A stretch of 22,372 nt of DNA from a virus. Shown one piece after another: positions 1 through 6,674 of the stretch. The stretch lies in IMG/VR virus record IMGVR_UViG_3300042878_000349, positions 1 through 22,372 of that record, one strand, 5' to 3'. The position numbers and the translations under genes are program-made. The first letter of the stretch is position 1; every line of letters starts with the position of its first letter. The notes under the pieces are model-generated. The model did not search any database. It saw nothing but the letters and a program-made list of their open reading frames with translations, and was not told the DNA's origin.

Positions 1-179
1 AAGTACTTATTGCCGGTTGACAAAACGCCCGTGACATTCTTACGCAAGTTGGCAATCTGCACCGTGTTATAGATGCGTTGCTCCGCCTGCTTGATCATTG
101 TATTGATCGTAGTCGTGTCAAACGTGTTCTGCGTGTAATCAGTTACCGCAGCTACAAGTTGGGCGTATGTTAGTGCCAT
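1..179 (-). CDS. Phage adaptor-like structural protein (N-terminal part, cut by window edge)
   Basis: The reading frame opens with ATG at 179-177 and stays open to base 1, giving 59 codons that begin MALTYAQLVAAVTDYTQN and continue with a helical stretch rich in Gln, Arg and Asn. This opening resembles small adaptor or head-tail joining proteins that follow the capsid genes in short-tailed phages, in which N-terminal helices pack against the portal ring. The assignment is from memory of the family and from position downstream of the connector-like gene at 1035-1964. The C-terminal part lies outside the window, so length and function cannot be confirmed. It could simply be another virion protein of unknown role. 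Confidence 0.6.
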   Translation of the reverse strand, partial: MALTYAQLVAAVTDYTQNTFDTTTINTMIKQAEQRIYNTVQIANLRKNVTGVLSTGNKY

Positions 180-182
180 AAT

Positions 183-446
183 TTAAGCCATTGGGCCGCG
201 AGACATTAAACCTTTAGTGGCCGCGCCAGTGCCGCGCATCTTAATGCCGGACGTCTTAGGTGTGCCACCAGATGATTTGTTGATATTACCAACAGTCATC
301 TCTACTGTATCAGCACGGCTTAAGTTTTTACCAGAGCCGGGATTTTCTTTAGGAGCGACTTTCTCGCCCTTCATTGTGTGCGGAGGAGCGTAGACTTTGG
401 CATCGCCAACTTCTTTACCCATCATCATCTTGCTGTATTTAGCCAT
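183..446 (-). CDS. Small basic protein of unknown function (87 aa)
   Basis: I chose the ATG at 446 (MAKYSKMMMGKEVGDAK) over an upstream TTG in the same frame, because GAGG lies 5 bases before it and the previous gene stops just upstream at 448-450. The protein is basic and rich in Lys, Gly, Met and Thr. It has no membrane segment or recognised domain and looks largely disordered. It sits at the end of the morphogenesis block among several similarly basic small proteins, so a virion or DNA-associated role is possible. I do not recognise the family's function. Confidence 0.7.
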   Translation of the reverse strand: MAKYSKMMMGKEVGDAKVYAPPHTMKGEKVAPKENPGSGKNLSRADTVEMTVGNINKSSGGTPKTSGIKMRGTGAATKGLMSRGPMA

Positions 447-447
447 G

Positions 448-636
448 TTAGCCTCGCTTTTGTGCGGCAATCTTTGCCAAATTACGACCCATGGTTTTCA
501 TGTCAGAGTTGGTTTTACCCTTACCCTTACCTGTTCCGCCCTTTGTTTCTTTGACAGAAGGGCCGCTGTTAGGAAAGATGTGAACATCAGTCTTACCTTT
601 TTTAGCGACTCCGTCTGCTGATCGTGTATATGCCAT
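448..636 (-). CDS. Small basic protein with a DGxAxxGKT motif (62 aa)
   Basis: The gene starts at ATG 636-634 after an AGGAG-type ribosome site 6 bases upstream, and its TAA lies two bases from the next ATG. Residues 5-16 read RSADGVAKKGKT. Nearly the same motif ends two other proteins of this cluster (2384-2692 and 2702-3427). Residues 30-42 are a Gly/Lys/Thr-rich run and the C-terminus is basic. Function is unknown. The shared motif suggests a common binding partner or a common module duplicated within the cluster. Confidence 0.7.
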   Translation of the reverse strand: MAYTRSADGVAKKGKTDVHIFPNSGPSVKETKGGTGKGKGKTNSDMKTMGRNLAKIAAQKRG

Positions 637-645
637 GTTTAGCTC

Positions 646-1035
646 CTATGAAACTGTTATCGTTACTGTACCAACAAATGCCGTTGCAACCAAGTAGTTA
701 GGTGTTAAATATTCATCAAAACCACTAGCTCCACCGACTGGATTCCAACCCCACTGGATGTCCCGTGAACCACCAGTTAAATTTCCCGCTGCATTCAAAC
801 CCGCCGTCACATACGTTGTGTCTGGCCGTGGCTGATACAAAGCCTGCGGATCATAAACAGGATACATACCCAGCTGCAACTGCGGCTGATCTGGATCCCA
901 GCAAGCTTCACAAACCTTTAGCTGATAAAGCTTGGTCTTGATGACCTCCATCTTTAACTGCTTTAACTTATAACGCTGCCCACACCGATCACATTCGGCA
1001 ATAGCATATTTACCGGATGCAAACGGTGTTGCCAT
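646..1035 (-). CDS. Zinc-ribbon-containing phage protein (129 aa)
   Basis: Residues 15-18 (CDRC) and 42-45 (CEAC) form two CxxC knuckles about 24 residues apart, a typical zinc-ribbon arrangement in the N-terminal half. The middle is Pro/Asp/Gln-rich (residues 47-72). The C-terminal 45 residues are Gly/Thr/Val-rich and end in a beta-like segment (VATAFVGTVTITVS). The ATG overlaps the TAA of the upstream connector-like gene by one base (TAATG), so translation is probably coupled. The place in the block suggests a virion component or assembly factor. No enzymatic motif is visible. Confidence 0.75.
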   Translation of the reverse strand: MATPFASGKYAIAECDRCGQRYKLKQLKMEVIKTKLYQLKVCEACWDPDQPQLQLGMYPVYDPQALYQPRPDTTYVTAGLNAAGNLTGGSRDIQWGWNPVGGASGFDEYLTPNYLVATAFVGTVTITVS

Positions 1036-1964
1036 TAAGTACCACCACCAATGAACGCTATACGAGGCACCAACCTCAATGTAGCCTTCTCGCGATCCTC
1101 TTGAGCCGCCAAAGTATATTGTTCGTCATAGACCCGCTTAAGCATATCCAGACGGCCTTGTAACTCAGGCACCTTCATGGCTATGTAGTAGGCTAGTCCG
1201 GCCACTACGCATGGTAGGAAGCGGAAATTCATATCGGATGTTTGTATACCAGCGCCAGCGTCTTGGATGCGGCGCATTCTGTAGTACACAAACTGGTATT
1301 GCTGTGAGTTATCAGGCGTAGGCCACACCGTTACAGCGGGCAACTGGGGTACAAACACCGCAGCTCCATCTGTTTGTGCAGCAGCTGTTGTATTGTTCTG
1401 ACCACGGAACACACCGCCCAGCACATTACCACTGATATAAGTGTAGTAAATATCTTCAGTGCCTAAACGAATGTATCCAGACCCAGCTAGTCCAACCACC
1501 GAACTAAGCGTGATTGATGTGTCGGTCGATGTGATGTTGCCACTAAGTACAATGTCAGTGGGATTAGTTTCACCAGAAAGACGCTGAATCCAAACTTGGA
1601 TCGGCCTGCCTTGAACCAACTTGTTAGGGATTGTTGCATAAGTAGAAACGCTAATGCGCGTAATACTCAAATCTGCCTGAGTTGATGAGTTGTTGGCTTG
1701 CGTTCTAATCACATGATCTAGCAAGTCAATCGTATCTAAAGGCAAAGCGTATGTAGCCAGTCCCGGAGTCAGAGTAATTGTCCCTGTCTCAATCGTCCAC
1801 ATATTGATGCCACGATTAGCCCACTCAATCGTCATCAGGTTAAGAGAACGGCGCGCTGTGCGTAGGTCATAACCTGTACGCATCTCACGGCCAGCTCTCT
1901 CCCACGCCTCTTCAGCGAGCTCGGTGAACTCCATGTTAAAGGCTGTGGTTCCTGTAGTGGTCAT
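1035..1964 (-). CDS. Head-tail connector / tail-tube-like structural protein (309 aa)
   Basis: The N-terminal 60 residues (ELAEEAWERAGREMRTGYDLRTARRSLN) are helical and typical of short-tailed phage adaptor or tail-tubular proteins that sit under the portal. A Thr/Ser/Gly-rich beta insert covers about residues 145-205 and includes LGTEDIYYT and GVFRGQNNTT, patterns also common in virion surface domains. The C-terminus returns to helix. The start ATG overlaps the previous gene's stop as ATGA, and no strong ribosome site is seen, so coupling is likely. Its role as a connector is inferred from gene order (capsid, small proteins, then this gene) and N-terminal similarity; gp4/gp11-type names would be over-precise. 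Confidence 0.7.
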   Translation of the reverse strand: MTTTGTTAFNMEFTELAEEAWERAGREMRTGYDLRTARRSLNLMTIEWANRGINMWTIETGTITLTPGLATYALPLDTIDLLDHVIRTQANNSSTQADLSITRISVSTYATIPNKLVQGRPIQVWIQRLSGETNPTDIVLSGNITSTDTSITLSSVVGLAGSGYIRLGTEDIYYTYISGNVLGGVFRGQNNTTAAAQTDGAAVFVPQLPAVTVWPTPDNSQQYQFVYYRMRRIQDAGAGIQTSDMNFRFLPCVVAGLAYYIAMKVPELQGRLDMLKRVYDEQYTLAAQEDREKATLRLVPRIAFIGGGT

Positions 1965-2209
1965 TTCTTGGCAGTCTTAGCAGAGTTAATGAATGCTTGA
2001 GCTGTAGGCGCACCCTTAGAGCCGGGCTTACGCATCTTCTCTTTAGAGCCAGCTGCAATACGTTTTCTCTTGGCGTTAATGTTGGCATACAAGCCAACAG
2101 GCCCGCCATCAGCGTACTCAGTAAAGTCAGTGTCATCCCTACGCTCTTTGCGTACACCTTTGGGCATTTTTGAGGCGCGCATAGCGCCCATTCCACGGCT
2201 TGCCATCAT
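1961..2209 (-). CDS. Small basic phage protein (82 aa), unknown function
   Basis: Two adjacent ATG codons (2209 and 2206) overlap the upstream stop, and AAAGG lies about 10 bases before the first. The protein is strongly basic, with KMPKGVRKERR near residues 14-24 and KRKRIAAGSKEKMRKPGSKG near residues 46-66, and ends in KTAKK. A Tyr/Asn segment lies between. It may contact DNA or the capsid interior, but this is only a charge-based inference. A longer frame on the same strand (1936-2196) is an out-of-frame shadow. Confidence 0.7.
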   Translation of the reverse strand: MMASRGMGAMRASKMPKGVRKERRDDTDFTEYADGGPVGLYANINAKRKRIAAGSKEKMRKPGSKGAPTAQAFINSAKTAKK

Positions 2210-2382
2210 TTAGGATTACCTTTAGCTTTCTTGGCTAGAAACAATTTATCAACCATTTCTATCCGCTGGGGTTTAGTCGTAACTTTGTTAATAATACCCA
2301 ACCGTTTGGGTTTGCTGGCGCCGTAAAACCCAGCCTTCTTTAAAGACTTAACTACTTTAGCAGCTGGTTTTACGGTTGCCAT
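2206..2382 (-). CDS. Small basic protein (58 aa), unknown function
   Basis: The frame is open further upstream, but the extension would run back into the gene at 2384-2692. ATG 2382 (MATVKPAAKVVKSLKKAG) lies directly after that gene's TGA and has a GGAAAG ribosome site upstream. The product is Lys-rich throughout, with a central KPKRLGIINKVTTKPQRIE and a C-terminal KLFLAKKAKGNPK. No domain is recognised. It belongs to a run of at least seven short basic proteins between the decoration-like proteins and the connector, a region where virion-associated accessory proteins would be expected. Confidence 0.65.
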   Translation of the reverse strand: MATVKPAAKVVKSLKKAGFYGASKPKRLGIINKVTTKPQRIEMVDKLFLAKKAKGNPK

Positions 2383-2383
2383 A

Positions 2384-2692
2384 TCAGCACATCTTTCCGC
2401 GAGTCTTGCCGCGCTGGGCAATACCATCACCACGTTTTGAAGCTGTCATACCGCCACTGGCTTTCTTAACAACTTTCTTTTTAGGAGCAGCTGAACCGCC
2501 ATCAACATCTTGAGGTGGCTTCATACCTTCAGTAAAGATGCCACGATTCATTTTGCGTTCATAGTCAGCCAGCTCTTTAGCTGTAGGGCCACCTTGACCG
2601 CCACGGCCAGCACCGGCTTTTTCTCGAAGTCTGTCTTCAAGCTCAAGTTCCATGTCGGTAGAACCGCCGTATACGTATGGGTCTTCACGCAT
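2384..2692 (-). CDS. Small protein with acidic N-terminus and basic C-terminal GKT motif (102 aa)
   Basis: A clear AAGGAG ribosome site precedes ATG 2692. Residues 1-25 are acidic and helical (DMELELEDRLREKAG). Residues 28-37 are Gly-rich, and residues 70-78 carry PKKKVVKKA. The tail (88-102) is GDGIAQRGKTRGKMC and ends in Cys. The same tail motif ends the 241-aa protein encoded immediately upstream at 2702-3427. The bipolar charge could suit a linker between capsid protein and DNA. Function is unknown. Confidence 0.75.
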   Translation of the reverse strand: MREDPYVYGGSTDMELELEDRLREKAGAGRGGQGGPTAKELADYERKMNRGIFTEGMKPPQDVDGGSAAPKKKVVKKASGGMTASKRGDGIAQRGKTRGKMC

Positions 2693-2701
2693 ATCAGCTC
2701 C

Positions 2702-3427
2702 TTAACACATTCCGCCGCGCTTCATGACAATTTGAGTGCCCTTGGTTTTGCCTTTAGTAGCAATACCATCAGCCGCTTTTGTATAGCCGCCTTTTGCATA
2801 AGCCATGCCGCCCATGTTCATTTTCTTGGCCGCGCCGCCGCTGGCCAGCTTGGTCATGGTTGAGCCTTTGTGCAAACGGCCTTCGTGTTTGTTCACGGCC
2901 TTCTGCATCATTGACTTGTCTTGCTTCATGTCTGCTTTAGCCATGCCGCCTTTAGCCATCTTGCCCTTACCGTCAGCCGCAAAAGCTGGAACTTTTTGTC
3001 CATCTTTCATGACCATTGGCATACCGCCACCTGCATATCCGCCCATATTCATTTTTTTCACATTGCCACCTTTTTTAAAGTTACCAAGATCCTCTGGATT
3101 TGCCTCATTGGCAGCCAGAGCACGAACATCAACGCCACGTTCATCAAGACGGCGGCGCGCCATACCGGGTTTCAGCCCACGTTCACGACTGTAAAGCGTT
3201 GCATCGCCGGGTTGTTTGTACAGAGCGCGTTTTACCGTAGCAACGTCATCATCAAATTCAGAATCTTTTTTAGCCATAGTGTCACCACCTCTTGCAAATT
3301 TACGGCCTTTATCGGCCTCATTAAAATCTTTACCCACAGACTGTGGGACGCCTGCTTTCTTGGCAAACGCTGGGTTATGAGCCACCGCCGCCATGAAATT
3401 GTGTTGCGCTTTACTCTTGCTTGGCAT
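2702..3427 (-). CDS. Gly/Met/Lys-rich low-complexity phage protein (241 aa)
   Basis: The N-terminus (MPSKSKAQHNFMAAVAHNP) resembles a short family of unknown function widespread in phages and bacteria. Residues 55-115 look folded and charged. From residue 118 to the end the chain is a Lys/Gly/Met repeat region, with KKMNMGG at 124-130 and again at 201-207. The tail ADGIATKGKTKG lies at 219-230 and the chain ends GGMC. Its ATG overlaps the upstream stop (TAATG). An internal ATG at 3277 (residue 51) has its own GAGGTGG site and may give a 191-aa form. Function is unknown; a disordered virion or DNA-binding protein is plausible. Confidence 0.7.
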   Translation of the reverse strand: MPSKSKAQHNFMAAVAHNPAFAKKAGVPQSVGKDFNEADKGRKFARGGDTMAKKDSEFDDDVATVKRALYKQPGDATLYSRERGLKPGMARRRLDERGVDVRALAANEANPEDLGNFKKGGNVKKMNMGGYAGGGMPMVMKDGQKVPAFAADGKGKMAKGGMAKADMKQDKSMMQKAVNKHEGRLHKGSTMTKLASGGAAKKMNMGGMAYAKGGYTKAADGIATKGKTKGTQIVMKRGGMC

Positions 3428-3675
3428 TATCGCCCCGCTTGAATAAGCTGGTCAATTTTTGCTTCAAGTTTGTTAAAGCGTTGGTCAATGTGGTTCGTAA
3501 TGCGATCCACTTCTGCTTGAGTAACGTTATCACGGGCAACCTCCTCACGGGTTTTGTTCAAAAGAATCGTAATACGGGACAACTCGCGAAACTTTTCATT
3601 CACGATATAACCCATAACTGACATTAACAATGTTAATGTGGCCGACCAAACTGTATTGAGATCTAGCATTTCCAT
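3427..3675 (-). CDS. Small membrane-anchored or hydrophobic-headed coiled-coil protein (82 aa)
   Basis: Residues 8-24 (TVWSATLTLLMSVMGYI) are hydrophobic enough for a short membrane helix. Residues 25-80 are a charged helix with heptad-like spacing (VDRITNHIDQRFNKLEAKIDQLIQ). An Nin-Cout anchor with a coiled coil would fit a holin-associated or spanin-like protein, or a phage accessory membrane protein, but no diagnostic motif is present. The start may be 3675 or 3669, because both ATGs overlap the preceding gene's TAG. Confidence 0.65.
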   Translation of the reverse strand: MEMLDLNTVWSATLTLLMSVMGYIVNEKFRELSRITILLNKTREEVARDNVTQAEVDRITNHIDQRFNKLEAKIDQLIQAGR

Positions 3676-3908
3676 TTCTTCAACGCTTTATTGATCCGTG
3701 AATCTGGATCTTTTGCGGTCTTTTCGCTGGTTAACTTCTTCTTCATACCGCCCATCCTCGCACAGAAAGCGTCCTTGCGGGAGCCGCCTTCCGGCTGGGG
3801 AGGTTTCAAGTTCATACCTTGCTTTTTGGCGGAGGCGCGTCCCTTGGCATTCAAGCCACCAGTCGGACTCTTTCCCTCTTTCCTCTGCCATGCTGGACTC
3901 TTAGCCAT
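3663..3908 (-). CDS. Conserved small basic phage protein ending in Cys (81 aa)
   Basis: The sequence opens MAKSPAWQRKEGKSPTGGLN, followed by GRASAKKQG and PPQPEGGSRKDAFCARMGGM, and closes INKALKKWKC. I recognise this pattern as a conserved family seen in many phages and some bacteria, without a known function. It is basic, has Cys48 in the FCARM segment, and has a C-terminal Cys. The ATG lies inside the last codons of the upstream gene (8-base overlap) and no strong ribosome site is seen, so translation is probably coupled. Another frame over this DNA (3688-3891) is a shadow. Confidence 0.75.
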   Translation of the reverse strand: MAKSPAWQRKEGKSPTGGLNAKGRASAKKQGMNLKPPQPEGGSRKDAFCARMGGMKKKLTSEKTAKDPDSRINKALKKWKC

Positions 3909-4182
3909 AGAACACCGTGATTTTTGCGCTGGCAGGCAAAGTTATATGGACATTTGTACTAAACAAAACGCCTTCTCCGGGAACCGTAAATGATAGCGGA
4001 TTTGTTGGTGAAACAGCAATATTAAATTGCAAAGTTATGGGGCCGCCAGAACCACCGTCGCGAAAAATAATGTCACCAGCAGTGCCGCCAGTCAAGAATT
4101 GATAGCCCCGCACTCGGGTGCGGTAGGGCACCGCAGTGCCAGTCGCTTCTAAATGAACGGCTTTTACGTCTGTTTGCATCAT
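3901..4182 (-). CDS. Beta-rich virion-type protein (93 aa)
   Basis: I start it at ATG 4182, 7 bases after GGAG. The frame also offers a TTG two codons upstream, which is less likely. The protein is almost all predicted beta: YQFLTGGTAGDIIFRDGG at residues 27-44, then ITLQFNIAVSPTNPLSFTVPG and a C-terminal HITLPASAKITVFYG. This composition is usual for small capsid decoration or tail-associated domains. It is the first gene after a strong intrinsic terminator, so it depends on read-through or an unseen promoter. Confidence 0.75.
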   Translation of the reverse strand: MMQTDVKAVHLEATGTAVPYRTRVRGYQFLTGGTAGDIIFRDGGSGGPITLQFNIAVSPTNPLSFTVPGEGVLFSTNVHITLPASAKITVFYG

Positions 4183-4196
4183 AATCAATCTCCTTT

Positions 4197-4218
4197 AAAA
4201 AAGGGGCCGAAGCCCCTT
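4197..4218 (-). terminator. Intrinsic terminator after the decoration-like gene
   Basis: Read on the minus strand, the stem GGGGC-TTCG-GCCCC is perfect, is extended by flanking A/T pairs and is followed by six T. It lies 7 bases downstream of the stop at 4226. The stable TTCG loop and T-run are textbook features of a Rho-independent terminator. Genes to the left (4182 downward) would then be expressed less than those to the right. Confidence 0.85.
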
Positions 4219-4225
4219 GGGTTGA

Positions 4226-4747
4226 TTAAGCGATACGAGAGAACACGTATGCAGTGGCGCTAGAGAACATGATGCGGAAGCAACCAATGCCAGTTACGCC
4301 AGATGGCACGGTCAACAGGCCAGCACCAGCACTAGAACCAGCGGCTGCAGCGGCAGACAAGATGCCATTAGTTGCAACAGCGATAGTCACGGTGTTTGCG
4401 CCAGCGGTGTTGTCAACGTACAAGTCCAGCGTAGTGCCACGAGTTGCGCCCAAGGCTGCGCCAAGCAAAGTGCCTGTAGGCAAAGTGATGGTGACTGTTC
4501 CAACAGAAGTTGAAGTGATGTAGCCCGTAGCAACTTCTGCTGCGGTGGCTGTTGCTGTGGCGTTAATAGCAGCGGTTGAGGGATGGTTTTGGTCAGTAAA
4601 AACCAGATTTGTAGTAGTTAGGTTGGTTACGCTAGTGGTAGCACCAAACGTAGCGTCAACTGTAACTGCGCCAGTTGTTGCGTTAATAGAAATGTCTTGA
4701 AAGCCGTTTTCAGAACGAACTGGGCCGTTAAACGTGGTATTTGCCAT
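4226..4747 (-). CDS. Thr/Ala-rich beta structural protein, probable capsid decoration or fibre-like protein (173 aa)
   Basis: The N-terminus MANTTFNGPVRSENGFQ resembles small virion proteins found next to the capsid gene in related phages. The rest is Thr, Ala, Val and Gly in beta-strand patterns (GTVTITLPTG, LDLYVDNTAGANTVTIAV) and closes with FRIMFSSATAYVFSRIA. AAGGAA precedes the ATG. The gene has its own promoter-like site (4837-4865) and is closed by a terminator, so it forms an insulated single-gene unit beside the major capsid protein. High expression, as needed for a multicopy virion protein, is inferred. Confidence 0.75.
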   Translation of the reverse strand: MANTTFNGPVRSENGFQDISINATTGAVTVDATFGATTSVTNLTTTNLVFTDQNHPSTAAINATATATAAEVATGYITSTSVGTVTITLPTGTLLGAALGATRGTTLDLYVDNTAGANTVTIAVATNGILSAAAAAGSSAGAGLLTVPSGVTGIGCFRIMFSSATAYVFSRIA

Positions 4748-4751
4748 GATT

Positions 4752-4802
4752 TTTCCTTACATACAAGTTAAGTGCATCAGTCTGTATGTCGTCAGCCGGG
4801 AC
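4752..4802 (-). promoter_or_regulatory. Leader of the decoration-like gene with inverted repeats
   Basis: Within the untranslated leader, CATACA and TGTATG are complementary, as are GTGCAT and ATGCAC with GACTG/CAGTC-like neighbours. The leader RNA could therefore fold just before the ribosome site. A role in mRNA stability or translation control is only an inference. Confidence 0.3.
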
Positions 4803-4836
4803 TGTCTAATGCACCGGATAAGCCCGGATTAATATG

Positions 4837-4865
4837 TTTATACCACTCAAATAAAAACAATGCAA
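4837..4865 (-). promoter_or_regulatory. Sigma70-type promoter with extended -10, for the gene at 4226-4747
   Basis: On the minus strand, TTGCAT (4865-4860) and TATAAA (4842-4837) are 17 bp apart, and the -10 is preceded by TGG, an extended -10 element. It lies immediately downstream of the terminator of the capsid gene and about 90 bases upstream of the next start codon. The -35 matches consensus at only three bases. The combination of position, spacing and -10 makes it credible. Confidence 0.55.
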
Positions 4866-4866
4866 C

Positions 4867-4893
4867 AAAAAAGGGAGCCGAAGCCCCCTTTTT
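4867..4893 (-). terminator. Intrinsic terminator after the major capsid gene
   Basis: On the minus strand a GGGGGC/GCTCCC stem (one G-U pair) closes a TTCG loop and is flanked by A5 before and T6 after, 12 bases beyond the capsid stop codon. On the plus strand the same pairing contains an A-C mismatch, so the structure favours minus-strand transcription. It separates the capsid gene from the next unit. Confidence 0.85.
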
Positions 4894-4905
4894 CTTTACC
4901 GCTGA

Positions 4906-5814
4906 TTAAGCACCAGCAGAGCCGAACATACCCAATGGATCTGACCAACCAAAAGAATAACGCTCGCGAGACTTGTAACGAACGTTACCTGTATCGAAGT
5001 CGCCGTCCATGGAGTTAGCCAAGGGTGAACGAACAAAGTGCTTCATGCCGTTAGGAACGTCTGTGGTCAAGAACCAAGCGTTAGTATCGGTCAAGAAGTG
5101 GTTTACACAGTAACCTTCAGCAATTGAACCGTTGTTCTTAATTGCGTTGATGTCGTTATCAGCTGTACCGACACGGAGTTCCGTTTCGAGCAAGCGGGTA
5201 GCAACGAATTGCAATGAAGAAGGAACAACCAATTTCTTTGGTTTAGCTGCGATCAACAGGCCGCGCTCGTCTGTCCACAAGCTGATCTGAATAACGGCGG
5301 CTTCCAAAGAAGTCTCGTTCAAGTCAGCTGGTGTAGTAGGAACGTTACTGTTAGTACCACCAGACACCAAAGGATGTGATGCACTGAACAATGCAACACC
5401 GTCACCACCAACATAAGCGCTAGAGAAACCGTTGTTCAAAACAGCGGCTGCTTTAACTTGCTTGGTGTATGCCATAGCGCGGGCCAAAGCTTTCGTATAA
5501 CGTGCAGACAAAGAGTCATACAAGTTATCTTCGATAGCCTCTTCAGTCAAGCTGAAGCCCAAAGCAATGGTTTCGTGGTTGTATCGAGCAGTCCATGCTT
5601 CCTGTGCATTGTCATAGCTGATGGCAGAGCCTTCATTTTTGACTGGTGCGGCAGAGAAGCCAGAGAGTTTAGTCTCTTCTTCGAAGCTACGCTCTGATGT
5701 CTCAGTTTCGTAGATCTCTTTGTGCTCTTGATCGTATGTTGCATATTGCAGACCGAACAAAGCGTTCAGACCGGGAAGCAACTCTTTAAGTAGTTGTGCG
5801 CGTGAAATAGCCAT
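4906..5814 (-). CDS. Major capsid protein, HK97 fold (302 aa)
   Basis: The sequence matches my memory of the major capsid family of freshwater short-tailed phages, gpT-like in broad classification. The N-terminal segment is MAISRAQLLKELLPGLNALF. The E-loop-like region is acidic (residues 30-50, YETETSERSFEEETKLSGF). ALARAMAYTKQVKAAAVLNNGF resembles the spine helix, and the C-terminus has RERYSFGWSDPLGMFGS. There is no protease-type delta domain, which agrees with a separate scaffold gene upstream. AAGGAG precedes the ATG. It is the last gene before an intrinsic terminator, as suits the most abundant virion protein. The co-chaperonin encoded at 8070-8492 probably serves its folding. Confidence 0.9.
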   Translation of the reverse strand: MAISRAQLLKELLPGLNALFGLQYATYDQEHKEIYETETSERSFEEETKLSGFSAAPVKNEGSAISYDNAQEAWTARYNHETIALGFSLTEEAIEDNLYDSLSARYTKALARAMAYTKQVKAAAVLNNGFSSAYVGGDGVALFSASHPLVSGGTNSNVPTTPADLNETSLEAAVIQISLWTDERGLLIAAKPKKLVVPSSLQFVATRLLETELRVGTADNDINAIKNNGSIAEGYCVNHFLTDTNAWFLTTDVPNGMKHFVRSPLANSMDGDFDTGNVRYKSRERYSFGWSDPLGMFGSAGA

Positions 5815-5825
5815 GATCTAGCTCC

Positions 5826-6656
5826 TTATGCTGTAGCAGTTGCTGCGTAATACTCGTGCTGACCAAAATTCAATTTAACCAGAATTTCTGGGAATTGATT
5901 AAAGATCAACGTTGAGCTTGCGGCAAACGCAGTGATGGGGGCTTGATTCAAAATCACAGTCGTTGCACCAGCCGCCGCTGCTGTATCTACAAAGGATCCT
6001 GAAGCAATGTAATTGCCGTTAGAGTCCAATGAGCCTACATCAGTACCAACAGGCAACGCAAAGGGAATTGCGCTACAAGTGATAGTGGCAGTTGAAATGC
6101 TTGTGAATGTGGCGGAACCAAGAGAAACTTCGGTATCTGGATTCAAACCCAACACACGCAAAGGCAGAGCATCTGTCGTTGCAGGCGTATCGCTTGGAGC
6201 TAGAACTGCGTTCTTTGAATTACCAGTTGCAGTGCTGCCAGTGTTGTTGATCATGGCCACGTTTTGGCCGATCATTGCACGAGCACCAGAAGCAATAACA
6301 GTAGTAGCCGAGCAAACAACAGCAGAGAACACAGTGTCAGGATCGTCACAAACGATAGCCATAATGTCGCCCGCAGCAGTACTTGCTGGATAATACTGAG
6401 AAAACGTCTTCTGTTTGGTCAGCGGGTTGGTATACGAGCATCCCAAAAAGACACCCGCTACTGTACCCAACGTACCAGTACTTACAGAAAGACGCTCTAA
6501 ATTACCGCGAACCAAGCCCACGAGATCACCATAAAAGATGTTCGTAGCGTAGTTGTTGATGATTGCGTATTCACGAGTAGAACCCGCAAATACCTGACCT
6601 CCGATCAAGTTGATCGGTTTTAGCCCGTAAGGGCTTGAAACCACAGGATAAGCCAT
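5826..6656 (-). CDS. Capsid-associated structural protein (276 aa)
   Basis: The protein starts MAYPVVSSPYGLKPINLIGG, a pattern I associate with a conserved virion protein encoded just before the major capsid gene in these phages. The body is beta-rich with many Thr, Ser and Ala. It includes IFYGDLVGL near residues 40-48, GVFLGCSYTNP near 68-78 and a C-terminal FPEILVKLNFGQHEYYA. A strong AGGAG site precedes the ATG, and 11 bases separate its stop from the capsid gene. It may be a decoration or minor capsid protein; the exact role is unknown. Confidence 0.8.
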   Translation of the reverse strand: MAYPVVSSPYGLKPINLIGGQVFAGSTREYAIINNYATNIFYGDLVGLVRGNLERLSVSTGTLGTVAGVFLGCSYTNPLTKQKTFSQYYPASTAAGDIMAIVCDDPDTVFSAVVCSATTVIASGARAMIGQNVAMINNTGSTATGNSKNAVLAPSDTPATTDALPLRVLGLNPDTEVSLGSATFTSISTATITCSAIPFALPVGTDVGSLDSNGNYIASGSFVDTAAAAGATTVILNQAPITAFAASSTLIFNQFPEILVKLNFGQHEYYAATATA

Positions 6657-6674
6657 TTAAGACTCCTATAAAAT

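Noticed and set aside
2510-3442. Plus-strand frames opposite the basic protein cluster
   Set aside because: They are mirror frames of Lys/Gly/Met-rich genes, lack ribosome sites and have Phe/Cys/His-rich nonsense composition.
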